The translations under genes were made by a program, and so were the position numbers. The notes beneath the pieces were generated by a model. The model was not told the DNA's origin, did no database searches, and was given only the letters and a program-made list of their open reading frames with translations. A stretch of DNA of 21,905 bases from CAZMXP01 sp964570285 (lineage in GTDB: Bacteria; Planctomycetota; PLA2): positions 1 to 21,905 of the forward strand of contig CAZMXP010000072.1 in NCBI GenBank assembly GCA_964570285.1. Direction: 5' to 3'. Of the stretch, positions 8,977 to 15,752 are shown one piece after another (position 1 is the first letter of the stretch; every line of letters starts with the position of its first letter).

Positions 8977-9491
8977 CCGGGACGCTCATCACCGCCACGT
9001 TCGCCCGCGAAGAGGACCTGCTCGCGGCGACGCGCGCCGCCCGCGACGCCGGGCTGCGGATCGTCGATGCCCACACGCCCTACGCGGTGCACGGCCTCGA
9101 CGCCGCGATGGGGCTGCGCGCCTCCCGCCTCACCTGGGTCTGCTTCCTCGCCGGTGCCACCGGCCTCGGCCTCGCGCTGGCCTTCCAGTTCTGGACATCC
9201 GCGACGGACTGGCCGATCAACGTGGGCGGCAAGCCGTTCAACTCGCTTCCCGCGTTCATCCCCGTCGCGTTCGAAGTCACGGTGCTCTTCGCCGGGCTCG
9301 GCGCCGTGCTGGCGCTGCTGGTCCGCTGCGGCCTGCGGCCCGGGCGCCGCGCGGTGCTGCCTGCCCCCGGCGTCACCGACGACCGCTTCGCGCTCATCGT
9401 GACCTCGCGGGGGGCCGCGCACGCGCCGGCGGAGATCGAGGCCCTGCTCCGGCACCATCGCGCCGTCGGCCTCGGGAGGAGCGAGACGTGA
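8973..9491 (+). CDS. actD: Alternative complex III subunit ActD (DUF3341 family)
   Basis: Small ACIII membrane subunit of the DUF3341 family, 172 residues, with two transmembrane hairpin helices and a cytoplasm-facing N-terminal domain. Visible features are the early FAREEDLLAATRAARDAG segment, the typical TPYAVHGLDAAMGLRASRL stretch, and two membrane helices (about residues 50-70 and 92-118) flanking FWTSATDWPINVGGKPFNS, which is diagnostic of the family. The C-terminus has DDRFALIV, also typical. The GTG start overlaps the actC stop by 4 bp and the stop overlaps the actE start by 4 bp. It has no cofactor of its own; its known role is structural. Confidence 0.92.
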   Translation: MTGTLITATFAREEDLLAATRAARDAGLRIVDAHTPYAVHGLDAAMGLRASRLTWVCFLAGATGLGLALAFQFWTSATDWPINVGGKPFNSLPAFIPVAFEVTVLFAGLGAVLALLVRCGLRPGRRAVLPAPGVTDDRFALIVTSRGAAHAPAEIEALLRHHRAVGLGRSET

Positions 9492-10099
9492 TCGGCTCCG
9501 GCAGGACGACCTCCCTTCTCGCGGGCGGGCTTCTGCTCTGCACGATCGCGACGCTGCTCTACCCCGACGACCTCCGCCGCCGGAACTACGAGTTCCTGCC
9601 GGACATGGTCGAGGCGGTCCCGTACGAGACGCAGTCGGCCTCCGCCGTGTTCGCCGACGGCAAGACCGGGCAGGCTCCACCTCACGGCACGGTCGCGCGC
9701 GGCTACAGGCCCCTCTTCGCCGGCGGGCGGCGCCTCGATGCGTCGCCGACGCTCTGGAAGGACCTCCCGCCGGAGCAGCAGCGCGCGTGGGACGCCCTCG
9801 AGGCGCCTCCCGTCGCCGCCGCGGAGGAGGCCGTGGCGGACGCCCGAGGCGAGCAGCTCTACGGCGTCTTCTGCGCCGTCTGCCATGGCGCCGCGGGCGC
9901 GGGCGACGGCATCGTGACGCAACGCGGCGTGCCGCCCCCTCCGTCCCTCGGGGTGGAGGCGGCCCTCGCGATGAGCGACGGCCACCTCTTCCGCACGATC
10001 ACCGCGGGCCAAGGAAACATGGGGAGCTACGCCTCCCAGATCGGGAGGGAGGACCGATGGAAGGTCATCCGTCACATCCGCAGGCTGCAGCGCCGGTAG
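9488..10099 (+). CDS. actE: Alternative complex III subunit ActE, monoheme cytochrome c
   Basis: Monoheme cytochrome c subunit of ACIII (203 residues), which probably passes electrons to the downstream acceptor. An N-terminal hydrophobic segment (about residues 8-24) serves as signal or anchor. The heme motif is CAVCH (C129, C132, H133), and M178 in GNMGSYA is the likely sixth ligand. The upstream portion (YEFLPDMVEAVPYETQS) matches the conserved ActE N-terminal region, which in ACIII packs against the complex. The GTG start overlaps actD by 4 bp. The 3' end overlaps the actF start by 43 bp. Confidence 0.93.
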   Translation: MIGSGRTTSLLAGGLLLCTIATLLYPDDLRRRNYEFLPDMVEAVPYETQSASAVFADGKTGQAPPHGTVARGYRPLFAGGRRLDASPTLWKDLPPEQQRAWDALEAPPVAAAEEAVADARGEQLYGVFCAVCHGAAGAGDGIVTQRGVPPPPSLGVEAALAMSDGHLFRTITAGQGNMGSYASQIGREDRWKVIRHIRRLQRR

Positions 10100-11253
10100 G
10101 GGCGCTGCCCTCCGCGTGGCTCCCCCGGCTCCGGGGGACGGCGCTTCTCGGGGCGGTGCTCACCGCGATCGGCTGGCTGTCCGCCCCCTCCCGGCTCTGT
10201 CCGAACCTGCTGCTCGCGTCGTTCGCCCTGCTCGGCCTCGGGCTCGGCGCGCTGCTCTTCCTCGGATTCGGCGCCGTCACCCGGGCCGGCTGGCATGTCG
10301 CGTTGCGCCGCATCCCGGAGGCGCTCGCGGGTACGCTGCCCGCCTCCGCGCTCATGATGCTGATCGCGCTGGCAGGTCTGCCGTGGCTCTACGAGTGGAG
10401 CCACGGCGACGCGGTCGCGAAGGATCCGCTCCTGCAGGCGAAGAGCGGGTGGCTCGACGCGGGCTTCTTCCTCGCGCGGGCGGTCTTCTTCCTCGCGCTC
10501 TGGCTGCTGCTCGCCGCCCTCTTCCGCCGCCTCTCCCGGCGGCAGGATGAGACGGGCAATGCCGCCGTCACCGGCCGCACCGTCGCCCTCGCCGCGGTGA
10601 CGCTGCTGCTGTTCGCCTACACGTTTTCCGCGGCGGCCTTCGACTGGCTGATGTCGCTCGAGCCCCACTGGTACAGCACGGTCTTCGCCGCCTACCACTT
10701 CAGCGGCCTCTTCGTCGCCGCGCTCGCGGTGCTGCTGCTGCTCTCGATCCTGCTGCGCCGCCGAGGGGCGCTGCAGGGCATCCTGCGCGACGACCACCTG
10801 CACGACCTCGCCAAGATGACCCTCGGCTTTTCCACCTTCTGGGCCTATCTCTGGTACTGCCAGCACATGCTCATCTGGTACAGCCACATCCCGGAGGAGA
10901 CGGTCTACTACGCGGCGCGAATGGAGGGGGCGTGGGGGCCGCTGTTCGTGCTGACGCCGGTCGTGAACTGGCTGATCCCCTTCCTCGCGCTCCTTCCCCG
11001 TCCGGCGAAGCGGTCCGAGCGCGTGCTCGTGCCGGTGGCGCTGCTGCTGCTCCTCGGCCGCTGGCTCGACCTCTACGTGGGCATCCTGCCGCCCTTCCTG
11101 CCCGCGGGTCCCGCGCTCGGCCTCTGGGAGATCGCGCCCCTGCTGCTCGCCGTGCCGCTCGGCCTGCTCGCCTTCGACCGCTGCTTCCGTGCGGCACCGC
11201 CCGTGCCCGCGGGCGACCCCTACCTCGTCGAGAGCCTGCACCACCGGAGCTGA
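10057..11253 (+). CDS. actF: Alternative complex III subunit ActF (second NrfD-like membrane protein)
   Basis: Second NrfD-like integral membrane subunit of ACIII, 398 residues and about ten helices, thought to be involved in proton movement or structural support alongside ActC. A strong family signature is FAYTFSAAAFDWLMSLEPHW followed by YSTVFAAYHFSG; further support comes from HDLAKMTLGFSTFWAYLWY and from QHMLIWYSHIPEE. The ATG at 10057 lies inside actE and is preceded by a GGGAGG ribosome-binding site at 10044-10049; no ATG or GTG occurs in frame nearer the actE stop. It is the last gene of the nar-act operon; no cytochrome oxidase genes follow, although they often sit next to ACIII genes. 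Confidence 0.94.
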   Translation: MEGHPSHPQAAAPVGALPSAWLPRLRGTALLGAVLTAIGWLSAPSRLCPNLLLASFALLGLGLGALLFLGFGAVTRAGWHVALRRIPEALAGTLPASALMMLIALAGLPWLYEWSHGDAVAKDPLLQAKSGWLDAGFFLARAVFFLALWLLLAALFRRLSRRQDETGNAAVTGRTVALAAVTLLLFAYTFSAAAFDWLMSLEPHWYSTVFAAYHFSGLFVAALAVLLLLSILLRRRGALQGILRDDHLHDLAKMTLGFSTFWAYLWYCQHMLIWYSHIPEETVYYAARMEGAWGPLFVLTPVVNWLIPFLALLPRPAKRSERVLVPVALLLLLGRWLDLYVGILPPFLPAGPALGLWEIAPLLLAVPLGLLAFDRCFRAAPPVPAGDPYLVESLHHRS

Positions 11254-11267
11254 GGCGTCGCCATCGC

Positions 11268-11296
11268 TCCACACGGGCGCGGCCGGCGTCTACGCT
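11268..11296 (+). promoter_or_regulatory. Candidate promoter of lemA, possibly leaderless
   Basis: A -35-like TCCACA (11268-11273), a 17-base spacer and a -10-like TACGCT (11291-11296) end 7 bases before the lemA ATG. That spacing would start transcription at or next to the ATG. No ribosome-binding site is seen. The same TACG-x-TAG block stands at the same distance from the SirB1-like start at 15753. Inferred from motif and spacing only. Confidence 0.35.
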
Positions 11297-11303
11297 AGGT
11301 GCC

Positions 11304-11891
11304 ATGGAACTCCTCGCCCAGCCGGCGCCCCCGGTCGGACTCTTCGTCGCGATCGGTGCGGGGCTGCTCCTGCTGATCTGGATCGTCGGGACCTTCAACG
11401 GGCTCGTGCGCCTCCGACAGCACGTGCGCGAGTCGTGGCACGGCATCGACGTGCAGTTGAAGCGGCGCTATGACCTGATCCCGAACCTCGTGTCGGCCGT
11501 GAAGGGGTATGCGGCGCACGAACGCGGCCTGCTCGAAGGGCTCGCGGCGGCGCGCACGAAGGCGCAGGCGAACCGGGGCCCCGTCGCGAGCCAGGTCGAG
11601 GACGAGAGGCCGCTCGTCTCCGGGCTGCGCCAGTTGCTCGCGCTGGCGGAGCGCTATCCCGAGCTGAAGGCCGACCGGAACTTCCGCGCGCTGCAGGAGG
11701 AGCTGGCCGACACCGAGGACCGGATCGCCGCCGCGCGCCGCTTCTTCAACGGCAACGTGCGCGACTACAACACCCGCCGGGAGACATTCCCGAGCAGCCT
11801 GCTCGCGAGCCTCTTCGGGTTCAGGGGCGAGGCCTTCTGGGAGATCGAGGAGGCGTCGCAGCGCGAACGGCCCGACGCGCGCTTCGCGTGA
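11304..11891 (+). CDS. lemA: LemA family protein
   Basis: LemA-family membrane-anchored protein of 195 residues; the family's molecular role is not settled. One N-terminal membrane helix (about residues 12-32) is followed by the family's helical-bundle region: VRESWHGIDVQLKRRYDLIP is the hallmark, then NLVSAVKGYAAHE, ELADTEDRIAAARRFFN and NVRDYNTRRETFPSSLLA. Length is normal. The ATG at 11304 follows actF by 50 bases, with its own -10-like element, so it may be transcribed separately. The common partner genes (TPM-domain protein, HtpX-like protease) are not next to it; the next stretch is non-coding. Confidence 0.95.
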   Translation: MELLAQPAPPVGLFVAIGAGLLLLIWIVGTFNGLVRLRQHVRESWHGIDVQLKRRYDLIPNLVSAVKGYAAHERGLLEGLAAARTKAQANRGPVASQVEDERPLVSGLRQLLALAERYPELKADRNFRALQEELADTEDRIAAARRFFNGNVRDYNTRRETFPSSLLASLFGFRGEAFWEIEEASQRERPDARFA

Positions 11892-11903
11892 TCGGCGTGG
11901 ACG

Positions 11904-11931
11904 AGGACCACGAAGTCGCGAAGGCACGAAG
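11904..11931 (+). repeat. CACGAAG-type intergenic repeat, copy 1
   Basis: AGGACCAC-GAAGTCGCGAAGGCACGAAG begins 13 bases after the lemA stop. A near-identical copy (21021-21050) lies 18 bases after the stop of the carbamoyltransferase fusion, in the same orientation relative to its upstream gene; the two differ by a 2-base insertion and two substitutions. Inside each unit the 6- to 7-base word CGCGAAG/CACGAAG repeats. Confidence 0.6.
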
Positions 11932-11962
11932 TCTCGACGAGGGACCGGGACGCAGGATCACC

Positions 11963-11979
11963 GTCGCTTCCGAAGCGAC
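11963..11979. terminator. Hairpin downstream of lemA, possible terminator
   Basis: A perfect 7-base-pair stem (GTCGCTT/AAGCGAC) with a 3-base loop, 71 bases after the lemA stop. No T-run follows on either strand, so it is not a classical intrinsic terminator; it could be an RNA 3'-end or a protein site. Confidence 0.25.
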
Positions 11980-12304
11980 CTCGCGGCCCGGAATCCCCCC
12001 AGTCCCCCCTTCTCTCCCCCTGAACCCTGCGACGCAGGCCTGTCGACAGCACCCGGGCCAGACTCCTCGCGTCACAGGTCGCGAATGCCACAGGGGATTG
12101 CCCGGTGCGGCGGACCAAGGCCTTCGTCTTGAAGGATCAAATGAGGAACCCAAGAGACCAGGAACCCAGGAAAAGGCGGATTCGACCCACCAGAGTCTCG
12201 GGATGCTCCCCGTCGCGCTTGTATGACCTGCACTCATGTCCCTCTCCGGAGGTAGCACGAAACAGTCGGGATCCGGGAGAGGATCGCCGCGCTGCGCTTG
12301 AGGC

Positions 12305-12315
12305 TTGTACTACAA
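12305..12315. promoter_or_regulatory. Palindrome TTGTACTACAA, possible operator
   Basis: A perfect 5+1+5 inverted repeat in the non-coding interval. TACTACA (12309-12315 region) resembles a BlaI/MecI-type half-site, with a weak partner (TGCAGAG) four bases on. No regulator gene is near, so the assignment is speculative. Confidence 0.2.
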
Positions 12316-12391
12316 ACCTGCAGAGTCTTCGTCGCTTGCGCACATCCTGACGCGTTGCCGATCGGCACGCGGCCTCTGTCTCTTCCCGCGC

Positions 12392-12407
12392 CCCACGCCG
12401 GCGTGGG
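12392..12407 (-). terminator. GC-rich palindrome just past the squalene-cyclase-like gene
   Basis: CCCACGCCGGCGTGGG is a perfect 16-base palindrome starting 6 bases after the minus-strand stop at 12414. As RNA it would fold to a 6-base-pair stem with a CCGG loop. No U-tract follows. Position suggests a transcript 3' end. Confidence 0.4.
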
Positions 12408-12413
12408 TCGCCC

Positions 12414-14888
12414 TCACTTGGCGCGCTTCTTCTTGAGGCGCTCGGCGCCGGGGACCTTGACCACGCCGCCGCCGTCGGCGCCGGGCAGCCCGGTCGTCGC
12501 GCGCTTCAGGAAGAGCAGCGCGTAGGCGGTGTCGATCGCCTCGCCGTAGCCCGCGCCTTCGGCGATGCCGTGAGCGTGCTTGTTCCCCCACGCCCCCGAC
12601 TCCTTCTGCGCGTTGACGAGCACGCTCGCCCCCTCGCGGTACCAGTCGAAGTCGTCGAACGCCCGCGTGCCCGTCAGGATGCTCGCGCGCTCGACGCCGT
12701 AGAAGGTGTAGATCTCCTGCCCGTCGTAGCCCCGCTCGAGCAGCAGTTCGCCGAGCCGCAGCATGCCGGAGCCGACGTTGCGGCTCTCGCGGACGATGTC
12801 CCACGCCTTCAGCCCGTGCAGCGCCTCGGCGCAGATGCCGAGGGTGGCGACGCCCGCCGAGGTCATCGAAAGCTCGTGGTCGAAGGAGCCCTTCGGCCCG
12901 TAGCCCCAGCCGCCGTTGCCGTTCTGGTTCTCGCGCCAGAAGCGCTCGTTGCGCTCCCAGACCTGCCGCGGGATCTCGACGCCCGCGCGCCGCGCCGAGC
13001 GCAGGCCGAGCATCGCGTACTGCGTGTTGCTGTTGTCGCCGGCGCCGGGCCGGCGCTCGTAGTCGCGATCCTTGCAGTAGTAGGTCCACTGGCCGTTGTC
13101 GAGCTGCCCGTCCACGAGACGCCGCGCGATCGTCTGCAAGTGCGGCTTGTAGGCGGCGGGGTCCATCGATTCGAGCGCCATCGCGAGCAGCGAGAGCGCG
13201 TAGGTGTACCCCTCGAGATCCCCGCGCATCGCGACGCCGCGGTCGAGCAGCGTCTCCTGCACCGCCTGCTTCAGCACGGCGTCGTCGGCGGGAAGGCCCG
13301 CGACGCGAAGCGCATAGACGCCGAGCGCGGTCGCCCCCACGACGCAGCCGGGCCACTCGGAGTTCTGCGGCCAGACGCACTTGCCGTCCTCGGCGAGGTC
13401 GCCCTTCAGGAAGGCGCGCCCCCGGAGGATCGCCGCGGCGACGATGCCCGGCTCGCCGAAGTCGGGGGTCGCGTACTCGCCGCGCTTCGCGGCGATCCAC
13501 GAGCGCCAGAAGTCCTTCACCGGCGCGATGTCCTTGCCGGAGATCGTCAGCAGCAGCAGATACGCGCCGCGGGCGACCTCCGGATCGGCGTCATCCAGCA
13601 ACCCGACGAACGCCTCGATGAGCTTCCAGTTCTGCGCCTGCGCGAACTCGCGCAGGAAGGCGCGCGACGCCGCCGACGAGAGCCCCTCCTTCGCGCGGGT
13701 CTTGGGCAACTGCCCGAGCGCGGCCGCTTCGAGTCCCGCGCCCCGGTCGCGCAGCACCTCGTACGCTTCCGCGCCGAGCAGGGGGTCCTCGCAACACCTC
13801 TGCAGGATCGCCTCCGCGAGCCCCAGCGGCACGAGGGCGCGCAGCAGCGCGACGCGGTCGGGCAGCGGCTCGAGCAGTCCCGCATGCAGCAGTCCGGCGT
13901 TCGCGGGGTAGTCCGGCGCGAGCGCGCGCAGGATCGCGATGCGCAGCTCGGGCGCCTCCTGCTTGCGCAGGAGCTTGGCGAGATACTCGTGCCGCCCAGG
14001 CTCAGGCCCGCCGCCGAGTTCCGCGATCAGCGGGACCGCCGCGTAGGGGGTCTTCTTCGCGAGCGTCCGGATCGCCGAGTCGAGCCGCTTCCACCCCTCC
14101 GGCCCGCGCCGCCCCAGTTCCCGTCGCGCCGCGGCGGCGTCCGCGCTCAGAGGGGCCGCGAGCAGCGCCCGCTGCAGGTTCGCGTCGGGCGCGTGGGCGG
14201 TCGCGGGGTCGGGGGAGAGCGCCACGCCCTCCGCCGGTTCGAGATCGAGGAGGATCTCGTCCACGTCCATCGCGGCCTCCCTCACCCAGAGGCCGATGTC
14301 GCGGGGGTCGGGGGGCTCGGGCGTCGGGCGCGCGCGATAGAGCGTGCCCAGCCGGAGCAGGAAGGTCTCGGGCCTCAGGCAGATCTCCAGCTCGAAAGGC
14401 GCGTCGCCGCGGATCCGCTTCTCGACCTCCGCCCCGTCGGCAGTCGCCAGCTCCCGCCAGAGGACCGGCAGCTTCGGCCCCGCGCTCTCGCACCGCGCGA
14501 TCAGCATCGCGCCGTCGCGCCTGAGCCCGCGGTCGAAGAGGTTGATGAGCAGATAGGGGCGCCCCGGCTCCGGCCCCTCCGCGAAGAGGCCAAGATCCCC
14601 CTTCCTCACGATGCGCGCCGAAAGCTGCAGGCGCCGCACGCCCCGGGTGCGGAAGCGCAGCGCCGCCGAGCCGTCGAGCAGCAGCTTGCCCTTCTCGATC
14701 GCGACTTTCCCCTTGCCCTCGCCGAGGTGGGGGGGGACGACCTGCTCGAAGTCCTCGAGTTGCCGCGGATCGCTGAAATCGTAGAGAAGGCGCACGACCG
14801 GCCCCCGCACCCCCTCGACCTTCCCCCGGAAGCGGAGGTCGCACGGCTCTTGCGCGAGCGCCAGACCGAGCAGCAAGAGCAGGTTCAA
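12414..14888 (-). CDS. Exported protein with squalene-cyclase-like (prenyltransferase/squalene oxidase) repeats
   Basis: Protein of 824 residues, function unknown. A hydrophobic N-terminus (NLLLLLGLALAQ) suggests a signal peptide cleaved before about residue 14. Residues about 18-200 look like a beta-rich sugar-binding or LamG-type fold (LLLDGSAALRFRTRG, YLLINLFDRG). The middle (about 230-480) is leucine/alanine-rich helical, HEAT-like. The C-terminal part (about 520-800) carries alpha/alpha-toroid repeats: CVVGATALGVYALRVAG, YTYALSLLAMALE, QLDNGQWTYYC, NTQYAMLGLRSARR, QNGNGGWGYG, SAGVATLGICAEAL. No DxDD or DxxD cyclase acid motif was noticed, so it need not be an enzyme of terpene chemistry. 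The TTG start at 14888 overlaps the upstream stop (TTGA); ATG 14927 is an alternative with an AGGTG site upstream but an acidic leader. It is co-transcribed with the thioredoxin-fold gene. Confidence 0.85.
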   Translation of the reverse strand: MNLLLLLGLALAQEPCDLRFRGKVEGVRGPVVRLLYDFSDPRQLEDFEQVVPPHLGEGKGKVAIEKGKLLLDGSAALRFRTRGVRRLQLSARIVRKGDLGLFAEGPEPGRPYLLINLFDRGLRRDGAMLIARCESAGPKLPVLWRELATADGAEVEKRIRGDAPFELEICLRPETFLLRLGTLYRARPTPEPPDPRDIGLWVREAAMDVDEILLDLEPAEGVALSPDPATAHAPDANLQRALLAAPLSADAAAARRELGRRGPEGWKRLDSAIRTLAKKTPYAAVPLIAELGGGPEPGRHEYLAKLLRKQEAPELRIAILRALAPDYPANAGLLHAGLLEPLPDRVALLRALVPLGLAEAILQRCCEDPLLGAEAYEVLRDRGAGLEAAALGQLPKTRAKEGLSSAASRAFLREFAQAQNWKLIEAFVGLLDDADPEVARGAYLLLLTISGKDIAPVKDFWRSWIAAKRGEYATPDFGEPGIVAAAILRGRAFLKGDLAEDGKCVWPQNSEWPGCVVGATALGVYALRVAGLPADDAVLKQAVQETLLDRGVAMRGDLEGYTYALSLLAMALESMDPAAYKPHLQTIARRLVDGQLDNGQWTYYCKDRDYERRPGAGDNSNTQYAMLGLRSARRAGVEIPRQVWERNERFWRENQNGNGGWGYGPKGSFDHELSMTSAGVATLGICAEALHGLKAWDIVRESRNVGSGMLRLGELLLERGYDGQEIYTFYGVERASILTGTRAFDDFDWYREGASVLVNAQKESGAWGNKHAHGIAEGAGYGEAIDTAYALLFLKRATTGLPGADGGGVVKVPGAERLKKKRAK

Positions 14889-15724
14889 GGCAGCGTGAGC
14901 TTGTGGATGTGCGTCGTCTTCGGCCATAGGCGCACCTGCTTGTGCTCCCTGTCGTGGCCGAAGACCGGCTGTTCCATGAGGTAGAGCGCGCCGCCGTGCG
15001 CGGCGAGCGCGCGCACCGGATAGTGTACGGGCACGCGGAGGTCGATCGCGCCCGTTTCGGGGTCGACGCGGAGCAGTTCCGTGCGCGACGCCGTCCAGAG
15101 GCGCTTGCCGTCGGTCGCGAGGTCGCGCACGAGCGTGTCGAGCGGGTGCTTCGCGAGGATGGCGCCGGTCTCGGGGTCGAAGCGGTAGAGCGTCTGCGCC
15201 TGCACGACCCAGAGGGCGTCGCCGACATGCACGAGGCCGTTGGGGATCTCCTCGGAGGGGGCGGGCAGCAGTTCGACGGTCCCGGAGTCGGTCAGGGAGG
15301 GGGGCCGGGGGGAGGGGTCGTCCCACTCCTGCCCCTTCTCGTAGAGCGCGTGACGGCGCAGCGCCTCGTCCAGTTCCGCGACGAACTCGTCCGGCTTCTT
15401 GAACCCGCTCCAGCGGTGGATCTTCTCGCGCTTCCTGCCGAGCAGGAGCAGCGTGGGATAGGCGCTGACGCCGAAGGTCCTGGGCAGGTCGGGACATTTG
15501 TCCCGATCGGCGACAAACCAGACGAACCTCTCGGAGAGCGCCGCGACCGCGGCGTCGGGGAAGGTCTCCTTCTCGAGGACCTTGCACCAGTGTCAGGTCT
15601 CGAAGGTGAAGTAGAGAAAGACCGGGCGGCCGTCCTTCTCGGCGCTCTCGAGGTTGTCGGCGAAGCGGATCTCCCCGCCGGCGCAGGGGAGGGCGAGGAG
15701 CAGGAGGGCCAAGGCTCGTTTCAT
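14885..15724 (-). CDS. Exported thioredoxin-fold protein with in-frame TGA at the catalytic cysteine (candidate selenoprotein) and propeller-like C-terminus
   Basis: Read through one TGA (15595-15593) this gives 279 residues. Residues 1-16 (MKRALALLLLALPCAG) are a signal peptide or poor lipobox. Then comes a thioredoxin fold of the DUF255/thioredoxin_7 type: RPVFLYFTFET, residue 44 encoded by TGA, HWCKVLEKETF, SERFVWFVADRD, then GVSAYPTLLLLG with the fold's cis-proline. Relatives read TCHWCH or CxWCK, so TGA replaces the first redox cysteine and would give a UxxC site. Residues about 165-279 hold propeller-like repeats (LYRFDPETGAIL, LLRVDPETGAID). No ATG, GTG or TTG codon occurs in frame between the TGA and 15232, so the thioredoxin half cannot be made without readthrough. 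A GGAG site precedes the ATG at 15724. Likely role is periplasmic thiol redox chemistry. A pseudogene or base-call error (TGC read as TGA) is the alternative. Confidence 0.75.
15561..15595 (-). promoter_or_regulatory. UGA codon and candidate bacterial SECIS hairpin
   Basis: After the TGA (15595-15593) and a 9-base gap, AAGG (15583-15580) pairs with CCTT (15564-15561) and TCCT (15579-15576) pairs with AGGA (15570-15567), leaving a 2-base bulge and the loop CGAGA, which starts 17 bases after the TGA. Bacterial SECIS elements have a short stem directly after UGA and a G near the start of the loop; both hold here. An alternative 6-base-pair stem AAGGTC/GACCTT has an 11-base loop. Short stems arise by chance in GC-rich coding DNA. 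Confidence 0.45.
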
Positions 15725-15739
15725 TCGTGACTCCGGGCC

Positions 15740-15746
15740 TACGATA
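15740..15746. promoter_or_regulatory. Shared -10-like element in a 28-base divergent gap
   Basis: Only 28 bases separate the two divergent ATGs (15724 minus, 15753 plus). CTACGATAG in the middle gives TACGAT on the plus strand, 7 bases before the SirB1-like ATG, and TATCGT on the minus strand, followed by GGAG and the thioredoxin-gene ATG. The -35 regions are poor on both strands. Plus-strand transcripts would be leaderless. Confidence 0.35.
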
Positions 15747-15752
15747 GCGGGA

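Larger units (their letters stand above)
11892..12413. other. Non-coding, relatively AT-rich interval with small repeats and palindromes
   Basis: No convincing gene lies between lemA and the convergent minus-strand gene. Composition drops visibly: 31 G+C of 60 at 12121-12180 and 34 of 60 at 12301-12360, against far higher values in flanking genes. It contains the CACGAAG repeat, a perfect hairpin GTCGCTT-CCG-AAGCGAC (11963-11979), a 9-base direct repeat AGGAACCCA (12144-12152 and 12160-12168), a palindrome TTGTA-C-TACAA (12305-12315) and a 16-base palindrome next to the downstream gene. A frame open at 11888-12226 has no recognisable protein features. Confidence 0.7.

Noticed and set aside
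11888..12226. Open frame of 112 codons after lemA
   Set aside because: No domain, no ribosome-binding site, low-GC codon positions unlike neighbouring genes, and it begins inside the lemA stop region across the repeat.
14885..15232. Separate 115-residue gene starting at GTG 15232
   Set aside because: It is the C-terminal propeller-like part of the thioredoxin-fold gene; the frame continues unbroken upstream to the TGA and then to a signal peptide.
15593..15595. TGA as a simple pseudogene stop
   Set aside because: Not fully excluded, but the stop is the only lesion, lies exactly at the redox cysteine codon, and the sequence on both sides is well kept.
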